Both the position numbers and the translations under genes were made by a program. The notes under the pieces were generated by a model, which saw nothing but the letters and a program-made list of their open reading frames with translations, was not told the DNA's origin and searched no databases. From the NCBI GenBank assembly GCA_905221605.1, contig CAJNDS010002114.1:631632-646973 (forward strand): 15,342 bases of DNA, in the 5' to 3' direction. This document shows, one piece after another, positions 1 through 9,475 of the stretch. The stretch's first letter is position 1. Every line of letters starts with the position of its first letter. This DNA is from Symbiodinium natans (Eukaryota > Sar > Dinophyceae > Suessiales > Symbiodiniaceae).

Positions 1-120
1 AATTATGATTATTTGCACCCTCCCCTGTCCGGACGAGGGGCTTGCAAGGGGTTTTCGGAATTACTTCTGTGGGCTTCTTCAGGCAATGAAGAGGGTTTGC
101 TTTTTTTCTTCATAGGGTTC

Positions 121-400
121 TATTCATCCACCACTCATCCCCCTCCCCAACATTCCCACCCGCACCATTGCTACCCGGCTTTATCCACCATCTTGTTTAC
201 CCACTAGCCATGCAAACCATCATTCCCACCGTTACCACCAATGTTGCCGCCAGTCCAACCCTTCCCCACCATTCACCATCCCCACCAGCACACACCATTC
301 CATACCATTCCTACCGAAATGGAAATTCCTACCACCCCTGCAACTCCCACCATGATTACCCGCCGTCCACTCCTTTTTCCGGCCAGTACCAGCAACCTGC
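121..400. repeat. C/A/T-rich degenerate simple sequence (CCACC, CCATT units)
   Basis: Irregular CCA, CCC and ATT units with almost no G on the plus strand. Frames through it give low-complexity His/Pro/Thr peptides. Nothing coding is seen in 1-887 otherwise; a minus-strand frame at 605-787 is unrecognised. Confidence 0.6.
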
Positions 401-887
401 GCCGGGAAGTTCAAAACAGGTTGTAGCCAAGAAATGGCACGGGTGCACCAGGAAATTCAACCAAATTGTATCCAAAAGTCAACCTAGTTGAAGACAAAAT
501 GAACAGGTCACCAGCAGAGGTCCAGTAGGGCCTAAATTGGATCAAGGTTTGGGGTTTGCGCCTCTAAGGGATGTTGGGATTGACAGCTAGAAGGACATTT
601 CTCTTCAGTAGCCTCTGTCGGTACCTGAGCGTGTGCTTGGCGAGTTGAGGCCTTCGGGGCTTCTGCAGAGCCCGAAGGGTTGGTAGCCCGCATACTTTTT
701 GGCTACGATCTTCTTGGTAGAGCCAGCCATCCACATCACCATTTCAAGCTTCATGCATGCCATTCCGGATCTGTGCATTTTTTGCAAAGCACACCTTGTC
801 TAAAGAATGGCGTCTACCAAGTTTGATCATAAGTCCCCGCCTCCGCCCGTGGGTTGATCAAGTTATCTCTCTCCGAACTGCGCTTGA

Positions 888-1301
888 TCTTGTGACAGCT
901 GCTGTTTCTCGTGTTACGCAGCTGACCCTGGATGGAATGAAAAACCTTCTGCCTGGTCCAGCGAAAACGGTTCCTTGCGGCCCACAGAAGATTTTCCACT
1001 GTGGCAATCAAATGAGCGCTGTCATTTCTGTGGCAAGCTATTTGAGCTTCAATTTGAGCCACGCAAGCCTTACGCGCTCCTGCGCAAACTCGACGTCTCT
1101 TCCTGAATCCACATTCACAACATGGAATACCCAATATGGCAGCATCATGCGGCAAATTCATTTGATTCTCGGAAAGCTCTGCTTTTGTGCTGATGTTTTT
1201 ACTACACGCGTACCGTGCAACCGCACGTTGCCCATCATTCACGGAACGTACAAACCGTTGCCGTGACAGACCTCGGTCCGTCTTCCAATTCCCCACCATG
1301 A
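888..1301 (+). pseudogene. Possible decayed coding fragment with a CHFC motif
   Basis: One frame is open from 888 to 1103 with no needed ATG, and reads like protein around F-P-L-W-Q-S-N-E-R-C-H-F-C-G-K (CHFC at 1020-1031), then L-R-K-L-D. The same frame runs on after TGA (1104) and a second TGA (1191) to 1301. No family recognised. Other frames here (757-1266 plus, 814-1299 minus) are also open, so chance is a real alternative. It could also be an exon ending at a GA or GC donor before 1104. Confidence 0.2.
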
Positions 1302-1420
1302 CCCATTAACCATTGCCCAATACCCATTACCCACCAATCTCAGCCAGACCCACCACTACCTGCCATTCCCAGCACTAGCACTCCTACCACTACCCACCTC
1401 ATCCAGGCCACAAAATTCCA
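1297..1420. repeat. C-rich degenerate repeat (CCCATTA / CCATT units)
   Basis: Several CCCATTA- and CCATT-like units followed by CCACTACC-type sequence. Resembles the stretch at 121-400 in composition. Confidence 0.55.
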
Positions 1421-1755
1421 CAATTAATAAGCCATCACCCCACCCCGACCCCCCCTACGAAAGTCTTTAAGCTGTGGGAGTGCAAAGGATGAATACCCAA
1501 CTACCCGCGGGAATTCAGGGAGGCTTTCTCCTGCGCGAAAGCGAGCCGCAAGCCCCCCTCTATTGGCTTCAAGGTTTGGGATGCCTGGGGTGCTTAGATT
1601 GTCAGGGCTTGCAATTCTTTGCACTGGCATCATGAGCCTCAACCGGAAGCTACTACGAAGGCCATCGTCCAAAACCTTCGGCCTTCGTTTAGGATTTCGG
1701 AACCAATCAAGAGGTGGAGTTGGGAGGGGAGCTCAAACAATTCTGGAACGCCTGA

Positions 1756-1992
1756 AAGTTCCCCAAAGCCAACGAAAGCACCCATGATAACAAGCCTGAG
1801 CCCCTGAAGCTTCCAAGCCGAAGGTACGGACGGGCAGTGTTAGCTGGTCCCAAGAAGCGGCTCTGCTTTGTTCGTTTGTGGTTTATTGTGGGATTTGGCT
1901 TCGGGATTCTTGGACCGCTGGTTTGCTGTGGGCGTAACGTTTTCGCGATGAACTGCGCAGTCTTTCTGGCAAGGGGAAGGGTGGTGGGTTTA
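1756..1992 (+). other. Unrecognised open frame with a hydrophobic segment
   Basis: 79 codons between stops. A basic patch (P-K-K-R) is followed at 1861-1935 by a run of L, F, V, W, I and G long enough to span a membrane. No ATG at its start and no clear splice sites, so it is an exon at best. The rest of 1421-2805 has open frames on both strands (for example 2214-2783 minus) but no recognisable protein. Confidence 0.12.
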
Positions 1993-2805
1993 TGATACAC
2001 GTTGCAGGCAGCTGGTGGCTTAGCGTTGTCGAGTTTAAGGTTGTGTGCTCGGCTGCAAGGTTTACGTTGTCCCCTGCTTGAGACGTCTTCACGGGTGGTA
2101 CAACGTGCTGTCACTCCATTTGTTTACACAGAGTGCTTCGTGACAGGCGTCGATTCTACTCTGAATCTCAGGCAGCCTGAAAACGCAGCATGCCCAATGC
2201 CCAATGCCAGGACCTAATTAGTAGGGAAGTTACGCCGCTGAAGCGAACTCATTCTAAAAGACCCAGCTGGGCGAAGCACAAACATGATAGTACTGTCGTT
2301 TCGTCGTGCTCGGTGCCCCAGGACCCCAGGCATTGTTGCAAAATTTGATGCTTGCCAAGCTGCTTGCCTGTTGCGTGCCCGGCTGTAAGCTGAAAAACAG
2401 TGGGCACGAAAACTCCCCAAGACATGGAATGGAGCTCCCTCAGCCAGTTGCCCCGTGCCCTTCCAGCAGCATGCCCTGGCCCAACCTGCCGAGGGCAGCC
2501 AGCAACGAAAAAGCATCCGCCATTCGAAAGGCCTCAACGGTGCATCCCTGTCTTGGGGCGGTTGAAGGTCAAGGGTGAGGCTTGAGTTGAGGTGGGACGG
2601 ATGGTACAGTCGAAGGTTGAAGTAGCGACCTGTGGCCAGCAAGGGTTCGCAATCTTTGGTTTGACCATCGCAGCCCCCACCTTCAAGGTGCAGAACGTCA
2701 GTTGAAAGTGTAGGCTGGTTCGGAAATTGCGGAGTTCTAGCCCGAATCCACAGTCCGAAACAGGGTGGAGCTGCTAGATGCAAAGATGAAAGTTTGGATG
2801 GGATC

Positions 2806-2880
2806 CGTGTGGTTTGGGAATGTTTGGGAGTTTGGGGGTGGTTCGGGAGGTTAGGACGGTTAGGATATGAGTCTGTGAGT
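2806..2880. repeat. G/T-rich degenerate repeat (GTTTGGGA, GGTTAGGA units)
   Basis: Imperfect TTTGGGA and TTAGGA units on the plus strand, resembling but not matching a telomere repeat. The minus frame 2774-3259 runs through it. Confidence 0.5.
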
Positions 2881-3300
2881 GTGTTTGGGCCTTGCTGTGT
2901 TGTTGTGCCGAGAGGCTGGTGTTTGGCAGATTATCACTGCCATCGGCTTGTAGACTCCAGCCCCGAAGCTGGATCCAACTGAATGGATCCCCAAATGCTT
3001 CAATCCAGTTTAATACGACAAAATAGAGGAGAGGCTTGGGCTCCCAGTTGAGGTGTTGTGTTGTCTCGGTGAGGCCCTCACCAATGCCTTGCGCCCCACC
3101 TGAGGCACGGCGCAGATGTTGCCTTTTTTTCGGGATGCCATAGTAGAGTTCGCCATGTTGGCCCTTGAGGCACAAGACGGAGTTCAAGCATTGGCACGTT
3201 GGTAGTTTATGTCGGCATTCCAAGTTTGAATTGGTTTTTCGGATCAGTACAGGCTTCATAGTTTCATGTCATGATCTCACCTTGAGCTGTGTGTGGGGGG

Positions 3301-3374
3301 CCACTGCGCGGTGGTAGGCTCAGGGGCGCCGTCACATGACTTGGCCGCATGCGACTGCCGGTGCACCGCAGTCG
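3301..3374. repeat. Two near-perfect palindromes
   Basis: 3301-3314 reads CCACTGCGCGGTGG, self-complementary apart from one pair. 3352-3358 (CGACTGC) pairs with 3368-3374 around an inner GGTGCACC, with one unpaired C at 3359. Role unknown. Confidence 0.6.
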
Positions 3375-3449
3375 GACCCCACACCCGGATCAGTCCCTTG
3401 GCTGCTGCTGCGCAGCTGCTGGCTACTGGGTGCCTTGCTGGGCCTTGCG

Positions 3450-3580
3450 TTGCTGCTGCTACTGCGGCCGCCGCCGCCGCCGCTGCTGCTGCTACCACCG
3501 CCGCTGCCACCGCCCCCGCCGCTGCCGCTGCCGCTGCCGCTGCCGCTGCCGCTGCCGCTGCTGCTGCTGCTGCTGCTGCT
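3450..3580. repeat. Compound trinucleotide microsatellite (GCT/GCC, GCTGCC)
   Basis: GCT and GCC units throughout, with about six GCTGCC units at 3521-3559 and seven GCT units at the end. Gives poly-Ala, poly-Leu or poly-Cys/Arg on plus and poly-Ser/Gly, poly-Ala or poly-Gln on minus. The long low-complexity frames here (3293-3965 plus, 3332-3760 minus) result from the repeat. Confidence 0.9.
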
Positions 3581-3771
3581 TAAACTTGGATGCCCTGCTG
3601 GGCTTTCAGCTCCTGGTACTGTCTCTTGGGGGCTGTGTCTGTGTGCCGGGTCTTTTCCGCAACTTGGCCGGGTTCTCCCCGGGGCGCTCTGCCTGCTTGA
3701 TATCCAAGCAGACGGGCAATGGCAGTTTTGGAGCGCCGGGAGGGATGGCGCCTCAGGCACGGAACTGCTCG
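3580..3771 (-). other. Unrecognised minus-strand open frame beside the CAG tract
   Basis: 63 codons then TAA at 3580-3582; no ATG. Reads like a basic protein, with R-R-S-K-T-A-I-A-R-L-L-G-Y-Q and later K-R-Q-Y-Q-E-L-K-A-Q-Q. It meets the CAG side of the trinucleotide tract at its end. Possible exon; no family recognised, chance not excluded. Confidence 0.15.
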
Positions 3772-3774
3772 CTA

Positions 3775-4946
3775 CTCCATCACTTATGTTTGGATCTCAG
3801 AAAGCAACCGCATTGACATCTGTAGGCCATGTAACTTCATGTAACAATCAAAAGCCTTGCCTCTCAACAAGCTCCGCGAGCACAGGGTTACGTCACCCTT
3901 GCACTAGATATGTCCAGCTGTTAAGACCCCCCATAGAACCAGCTGCTCATACCCCACACATTTGAGCTCTGCAGACATCCGAAGGAAGTTCCCAGTTTTC
4001 AAATTTTCAGCTGAGGCTTTCTCCGCTCCACCGCTCTAAGATTGCTTTGGTCCCACATTCAAACTAAGTCCTGAAGACCTGCCAGCAACCACTTATCAAG
4101 CCACGTAGTCCAAGCTAAAATCAGGCCTCGTTTGAAGGCACTGGCTCGTGCATGAATTGATCCCTTGCAATAGGGCTAGATTAGCGGCTAGATCGGCCTT
4201 ATGCAAAATACGTAACAAACCCTGCAAGCACAGCAGCGGCGCAGGTGGCCACCGTGAGGCAACACATCTTCATTTCACCCTGTTGGGCTGTCACCTGGAT
4301 TGGAGGTTGCCACCGGTTTACCTGCAGTAACCCAAAAGCCCAAATCCGAGCATGTCTTCTAGCACTAAAAGACAAACAGTGAATGTTCCTCGGCGCCTGG
4401 CGAAGCCCAGATCTAAAGGGTCGGGGACTTGAGAAGTAGCTCTTAAGAATTCACAGCACCTCTGCAAACATCCCGTCAGACTGTCGCGAAGCTGCCCAGA
4501 AAACCCTGTGTCCAAACTCCAAGGTGGCAGCCTTGTTTTCCCATGCCAGGAACGAAACAAGAACTAGATCGACTGCGACTCATGCAGAGACTGGGCGCAG
4601 TTCCGGATTGGCTCGCGTCGCGGGTATGAAATCGGGAAGAGCTGTAAAGGCCCCCCCCGACCCGCCTGTTTGAGGCAAAATCCCTTTTGCTCGTGTTACC
4701 TTTAGCCGCTTTAGCCCGTAGAGGTTCACAAGACGGCGCACAGGAAGCTATAGTCTCCTAAATTCACCGCCCTCAAAACATCAGCTACATGTCGAAGGAG
4801 TCCATGCATTTGTTCAGCTGTGCAGAACTGTGCGCAGACATGCAATACTGCAACGCGTTAGTTTTTGCTAAAGTCTTTGAAAAAGAGAGGCATGAGAACC
4901 GTATGTTGGATGCTTAAAGTACACAGATCCATGAAGGATTTGTCAC
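3775..4946. other. No gene recognised
   Basis: Mixed-composition sequence without a convincing exon on either strand. Contains a run of eight C at 4651-4658 and one copy of a 22-base dispersed repeat at 4609-4630. Confidence 0.5.
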
Positions 4947-5072
4947 TTAGGTAACTTTTTGTTGCTTGCAGGAGCCGAATGCTGGTGTTTCCCAGTGGTA
5001 GGCTTTTGGCGCAGGGTCAGGGAGCCATGGTGAATGGTGAGAGGCACCAAAGGAAAGTACAGACCCTGATCC
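4947..5072 (-). other. Candidate terminal exon, minus strand
   Basis: A good-looking minus-strand acceptor (a T-rich tract then GCAG|GG at 5073) opens a phase-0 frame of 41 codons ending in TAA, with S-P-W-L-P-D-P-A-P-K and H-W-E-T-P. But the plus strand has an equally good acceptor at about 4972 (T-rich, TTGCAG|GAG) opening its own frame, so strand is undecided. Confidence 0.12.
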
Positions 5073-5093
5073 CTGCAACAAAAAAAGCAAAAC

Positions 5094-5297
5094 ATGTTTG
5101 TGCTAAGTCTAAGCCCTAATGCCACTCCTGAAGACCTGCACATGAGATTTGGCTTCCGTCTGGACAAGGGCTTTAGATGCTTCCCTCACAAGAAAACCCC
5201 CATCGCCATTTATCCGGCTTACACCTGCCATCCTGCCGCCGAGCGGGCTCACGTGGTTTCCGGAGCTTGCGACCTAGGTGTCTTGGCAGAACTATGA
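5094..5297 (+). CDS. Hypothetical short open frame
   Basis: 67 codons from ATG to TGA with a natural-looking composition (P-E-D-L-H-M-R-F-G-F-R-L-D-K). No family recognised. Could be a single exon of a larger gene, or chance. From 5298 to 5710 nothing else is seen. Confidence 0.2.
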   Translation: MFVLSLSPNATPEDLHMRFGFRLDKGFRCFPHKKTPIAIYPAYTCHPAAERAHVVSGACDLGVLAEL

Positions 5298-5710
5298 CTT
5301 CATGGCCCCTGGCCATCTCGGGTTCAGGGTGGGTTTAGCTTGGTCGATAGGTGCATGGGAGGGGGCGGGGTCCAGTACTGTGAATGGAATTCTCGGGTTT
5401 GTGGAGAGCGGATGAATTCAATGCGGATGCTGTCCGGCTTCTATTGGACCTCCGTTCAAAGCAATCCTAAACCCAAATGCCAATTTCACAAATCACTCCG
5501 GTTCATTTGGCCGCCCATAGCCAGGTTTGACCAGCTGCAGACATGGGGTCCCAACATCATCTGTGCTGGTCCGCGTTTTTCGATTTGAGTCAGGGGTGAA
5601 ATTGGTCGTAGGCAAACGAGCGAAAAATTGTGACCATACTGGGCAGAGCCGCAACCTTCAGACGAACCCAACACTCAGAACCAGACTGTGAACCTTATCT
5701 CGCGCACACT

Positions 5711-5747
5711 CAACCTGCTCTCTCCATGCCTCTTTGCCTTGAGGATC
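5711..5747 (+). promoter_or_regulatory. Probable trans-splice acceptor and very short 5' UTR of RPLP1
   Basis: A pyrimidine-rich stretch (5711-5740) ends in AG at 5742-5743, leaving only GATC before the RPLP1 ATG. Dinoflagellate nuclear mRNAs receive a 22-nt spliced leader at such sites. The 16 bases ending at 5743 match the 3' end of the dinoflagellate leader at 11 of 16 positions, which could be a relict leader or just a pyrimidine tract plus AG. Placement is inference. Confidence 0.35.
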
Positions 5748-8700
5748 ATGGCCGAAGTCCCTGCCAGTGAGGTTCCTCAGGCGCGATCCCTCTAAAAGTC
5801 TCGATATGAGGGGGTCAGTGCAAACATACATGTAAGCCTCAAACCTAATGGGACGCTGAGCAAGATCACAAGAGCCACCCTATACATTTCATTGCATAGT
5901 TGACTTCGTGCGAGGTATCGGAGTGCACATGTTTAGGGTGTGAACTGCCGAGTCGAGAACCTGCTTTGGGGGCAGTGCGACAAATGTCTTGAGTCTTGAA
6001 CATGGACTCTGTGACCATCTGCTGAAGAATACCTGTAACGCGGAGATGTGTCAAGTGCATGAGTACGGTACCCCTCTCAATCGGGTCGGGGAGTACGGGT
6101 AAAATCACAGCACTTTACAATGGATGGGACGCATGTGGTGTTTTTATCGATGGCTGAAGCTGCTGAAGCTTGTAAGCCCACAGAAATATGCCATTGTTCC
6201 ACAGCTTTTTCCGCCTTTTCTTCCAGCATGCTGAAGCATGGCACTCGACTGCATATGAGCTGCTCGAGATGTCCCCAGGGTTGTTTTGAGCACCTGCCAG
6301 AAGTCACGCCACCTTCCCAGACCCAAACTCCGTGGCTGAGCAATGAATGAGCAAAGCCTTAACCCGAAGTCCCAGACCCTCCCGCTGACCCACAAGGCCG
6401 AGAAGGATGAGCTATTCTGCGCTTACGCCGCAATGATCCTCAAGGATGCACGGGGACAAGAGCACATCGCGGAGTAGTGAGGGTCTTCCGAGGCTCAAGG
6501 CCCGAGCAATGATCAGAATCACGGATGAATGTCACATCAGGCAGGGCAGGGCAAGTTAAGCTGGAATTTTCAGCCGAACAGATGTGGAAAAGCCTTGTTA
6601 CGCCCAATGTGAAGTGTGACATTCAGGACAGCGAGCTTGACATCACTGAGGACAACCTCAACGCACTCATCAAGGATTGGTGCAGTTGTGACGGGCATCT
6701 TTCAGGAGTCATACTAAAAAGTTTCGCACTCATGGCAGCCGCAAGCCGCTGCGGGTGGGTATTCGCATTCCTTCCTGCATTGCGCCTTGCTCTCAAGAAG
6801 CATTGCTAGACATTGCTGTTTGCGGCGCAGTGCTGTGTGACATTTCGAATCCGAGGCCGCTTACTCACGACCCCAAAGCCCTATGCATTCACACCTCTAC
6901 ACCTGTACTTGAAGGCACTTGCTGTACCTACCTACTGTACCTGCCCAATTTACCTAACCAATGGTCCAAACTCGACAACTGACCCTCGGCCAACCACCCA
7001 CCTACCCACCCAGCGACAGCTTCTGGCGAAAGCATGTGAAGTCGGGGTCCCCGAAACAAGGCCGCAGGTGGTTCCATCGACTCCTTCTTCCCAGCCCTCT
7101 TTGCTAAGCTCTGCCAAGGAAAGGACCTGGAAGCGTGGCTGCAAAGGTCTTGACATTGGCCAAGGTTTCAGGATAAGATCAGGCACTACGGCCTATATAA
7201 ACGTCTGCCGATGACTACGTGGATGGTGCTCAGGGTGGTAGGGGTTCAAGCGTCGTAATATATAGGTGGTAGGTGATCAGAGCACATCAATGCCTCATCA
7301 ACAGGCAATGGCGCGGTAAGCTAATCCTGGAAGCACGTAAGCTCTTGCAAGCAAGTCCTCAGTTGGCGAATTGGATGCAGCCTGTATAGCTTTACGTTGT
7401 TTAAAAGACCGACAGGGATGTAAATCTGGATAGAACATGGGGCCGCAGCATTGGGCTGACAAAGTGTTTCGTCTGGAGCGTGAGCGTTTTTCATGAAGTT
7501 CGATGCGTCGCCGTGAGAGAATCCCCACATCAGAGCGTAGACCCTACTCTACATCACAAAAGCCTGCCTTGAGGCCTGCCTGTATATGGGGGTTTAGGAA
7601 GGGGCACCCTACAACCCTACATAGGCCCCCCAAATAGTAGGATCCCCTTAAAATAAGGAGCCCTCAAAAGGGTACCTATATGTTCGGAAACCCACATATC
7701 TCTTTCGACCCGGCCAAGGAGTCCATGCTGAAGTTCGGCGGCGGCGGAGGCGGCGGGGCTCCTATGGCTGGAGGGGCTGTCACGGCCTTGGATCAAGTGC
7801 CAGAGTTTCCTAGGGAATGGCAAGACTTCATGGGGCGTGGACGGCTTCAGGCTGTGTGGCTGGGCGTCTTGCATTCCCATTTGATACTGGTGGTGCCGTT
7901 CGGGAACCAAAACGGCTGTTGACTACACTGCGTTGTGCGATCTGTTAGTACACGATACCTTAGCAAGCATGCCACACCACACCACACCCTTCATACTACA
8001 TTACGATACAACATACTAGTACATATTCCAGTGCCCTGTGCTGCATGCAATCTACGACTACCATAGACTACTACCATACACTGTGTTCTTTTGCAATATT
8101 CTCTATACTATGTGCGTTCCCTTAATTCTTAGGGCAGCCACTGCGAGTTGTTCTGTCACCTGATGGCAAAAGATCGTTGTAATCAGGCTTTGTTGTTCTT
8201 TACTGGGACTGCTGAACTCTTGCCCCGAGCACACAGCACATAGAACTTAAGCTTCAAGCTCTTTCACGCAAGGGCATACCGCGCTCACCCTCGCAGCCCA
8301 CATGTCAAGTCCCCAAACGTGCCCCTGCAAATGCTCGGGGTCCAAGTCTCAGGCGGGAGCGGATGGTGGCGGTGCACCTGCCGAGAAGAAGGAGGAGAAG
8401 AAGGCAGCAGTTCGCAAAGAGCAGTAGCACAAGTAGGAACAAGGCGCCGGTAGGCTGTGATTATTCAATTGTCCGACAAGTGCATGGCTGCGCTCCCAAT
8501 CACAAAGTTAGTTTGGGAAGTTCTCTATTCGTCGCCGATGCTCTTGCCAGATCTTTGTACAACAGCACCAGCTCCAGCAAATGTTTGCGACATGCAGGCA
8601 ATGAAGGAACAACCAAGCCTTACGCTAGAGCCCAAGGCCCTTCAACGGCACATTCCGAATTCTAAGCCCCAAACTCCCAGGTCGCCTCTAAAATCTAAAA

Positions 8701-8781
8701 CCAAACGGAGGCCTAAAGCCACAATGTCAGGTCGAAGAAGAGGAAGAGGAAGAGGAGATGGACTTCGATCTGTTCGGATGA
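5748..8781 (+). CDS. RPLP1: Ribosomal stalk protein P1 (large subunit acidic protein), seven exons
   Basis: Joined exons: 5748-5780, 6397-6444, 6627-6674, 7061-7132, 7719-7775, 8353-8403, 8731-8781; 119 residues plus TGA. P1 pairs with P2 on P0 to form the lateral stalk of the 60S ribosome that recruits translational GTPases. Seen: start MAEVPASEVPQ; helical domain with AEKDELFCAYAAMILK (12-27), DSELDITEDNLNALIK (28-43) and AAGGSIDSFFPALFAK (44-59), aligning without gaps to the eukaryotic P1 fold; Gly7-Ala-Pro hinge (74-82); a second Gly/Ala piece (87-96); EKKEEKK; then eight Glu and MDFDLFG (113-119), the factor-binding tail. N-A-L-I-K-A-A-G and F-A-K mark it as P1, not P2. Usual length is about 105-120. 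All introns are phase 0 and no junction creates a stop, so the gene looks intact. The exact ends of exons 4 and 5 (7132, 7775) are least certain. The first exon was chosen because it supplies a P1-like N-terminus and an AG|GC donor in phase. Confidence 0.9.
5781..6396 (+). other. RPLP1 intron 1 (GC donor)
   Basis: 616 bases, CAG|GCGCGA to CACAAG|GCC. Both ends share AGGC, so the exact cut cannot be fixed but the mRNA is the same. Open frames inside (5866-6108 on minus, 6120-6350 on plus) show nothing recognisable. Confidence 0.75.
6445..6626 (+). other. RPLP1 intron 2 (GA donor)
   Basis: 182 bases, CTCAAG|GATGCA to ATTCAG|GAC. The GA donor gives a gap-free P1 alignment (I-L-K then D-S-E-L-D-I-T); a GC donor three bases later would add one residue. 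The ends share AGGA. Confidence 0.75.
6675..7060 (+). other. RPLP1 intron 3 (GA donor)
   Basis: 386 bases, ATCAAG|GATTGG to AACAAG|GCC; the ends share AAGG. Holds a C/A-rich stretch around 6920-7015 with repeated CTAC and CCACC units. No coding signal seen. Confidence 0.75.
7133..7718 (+). other. RPLP1 intron 4 (GC donor)
   Basis: 586 bases, CTGGAA|GCGTGG to GGCCAAG|GAG. The donor was picked because it restores the spacing between F-A-K and the first Gly of the hinge seen in other P1 proteins. A GT at 7147 is an alternative but would put the next exon out of frame. Near its 3' end (7583-7680) lie short G- and C-runs. Confidence 0.6.
7776..8352 (+). other. RPLP1 intron 5 (GC donor)
   Basis: 577 bases, GGAGGG|GCTGTC to TCTCAG|GCG. 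The donor lies in a Gly/Ala-coding stretch, so it could shift by a codon or more. Contains CCACA repeats (7972-7988) and degenerate TAC/TACTA simple sequence to about 8095. Confidence 0.6.
8404..8730 (+). other. RPLP1 intron 6 (GC donor)
   Basis: 327 bases, AAGAAG|GCAGCA to TGTCAG|GTC. Both flanking exons are charged tail sequence in phase 0. Two open frames cross it (8363-8665 and 8457-8831); they are read in other frames of the exons and were not accepted. Confidence 0.8.
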
Positions 8782-9320
8782 GGTCCTTCGAAGCGGGCTG
8801 TTTGGGTTCCGGGCACACACTGCAAGTATAACACGATGTTAGGAATAAGTTGACCTTCCAGGACGACGACGTGATCCGGGTTTGCGGATACCTGTTGCGC
8901 ATAAACAAGTTTTGGTGTGCAGGATGCAGTTGGAGTTGCCGGCAGGGGATTGGCATAAGAAGCATTTTAGGTGGAAAGCCTCTGGGGCGAGATCCGGTTG
9001 CAGATATGGATCAGCAGACCCAGATGAGGCCAATCCATGACCAGAAAACCACGCCCCTTCCGTTAGTCCGATGCTTTTGAATCCCAATTAGTTTATGGCC
9101 TTCTGGTTTTCTTACGCAATCCTATGTTGAACATCCTAAACTACGAACCCAAGGCATAATCAGCCTAAACTAACTATCCCAACCCTCCCGAAGGCTGGCT
9201 CGCGACGCGCGTATCAACTCCGAAACTCGGAAAAGCCATCGCAGGGTTTTACAGGAGGGCTGAATCAAGCAACTTGGATTTGAGCAACTGGGATGCACGG
9301 GCACTTTCTGTCAGGATGCC
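8782..9320. other. RPLP1 3' flank, no gene recognised
   Basis: Begins right after the RPLP1 stop and should include its 3' UTR; the cleavage site cannot be placed. Holds the second copy of the 22-base dispersed repeat at 9196-9217. Confidence 0.5.
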
Positions 9321-9322
9321 CT

Positions 9323-9355
9323 CCCCCCAAACCACGTATGGGGGGGCGGGGGGGC
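9323..9355. repeat. C6 / G7-C-G7 inverted homopolymer runs
   Basis: Six C at 9323-9328 face seven G at 9340-9346, followed by C and seven more G (9348-9354). Could fold as a hairpin or a G-quadruplex. Confidence 0.6.
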
Positions 9356-9475
9356 GAAGGATGATTCTGCTGGGAAAGATGGGAAACGTCAAAGGCAGCT
9401 GAGGGCCTTAGAGGATGGAGGCTTTCGGCTTCAGGCATGCACCCAGATATTTCGTGTTCTGGGGTCTGGCTGTGT

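Noticed and set aside
757-1299. Overlapping 169- and 161-codon frames on opposite strands
   Set aside because: No recognisable protein; about one frame of this length is expected by chance in a window this size, and both cannot be equally real.
2214-3259. Two minus-strand frames of 189 and 161 codons overlapping by ten bases
   Set aside because: Looks operon-like, but the genome is eukaryotic, the sequences run through G/T-rich repeats and no family is recognised.
3293-3965. Long frames of poly-Ala, poly-Leu, Cys/Arg or Ser/Gly
   Set aside because: Produced by the trinucleotide tract, which is open in nearly every frame.
6343-6477. 44-codon frame starting at ATG 6343 that includes RPLP1 exon 2
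   Set aside because: As a start it gives an N-terminus unlike P1; the upstream exon at 5748 joins in phase and fits the family better.
6525-6809. 94-codon frame containing L-D-I-T-E-D-N-L-N-A-L-I-K
   Set aside because: Only codons 6627-6674 are RPLP1 (exon 3); the rest is intron. Its later F-L-P-A-L looked like P1 but the true match is at 7085-7108.
7680-7922. 80-codon frame starting M-F-G-N-P-H
   Set aside because: Its middle is RPLP1 exon 5; the start lies in intron 4 and the end in intron 5.
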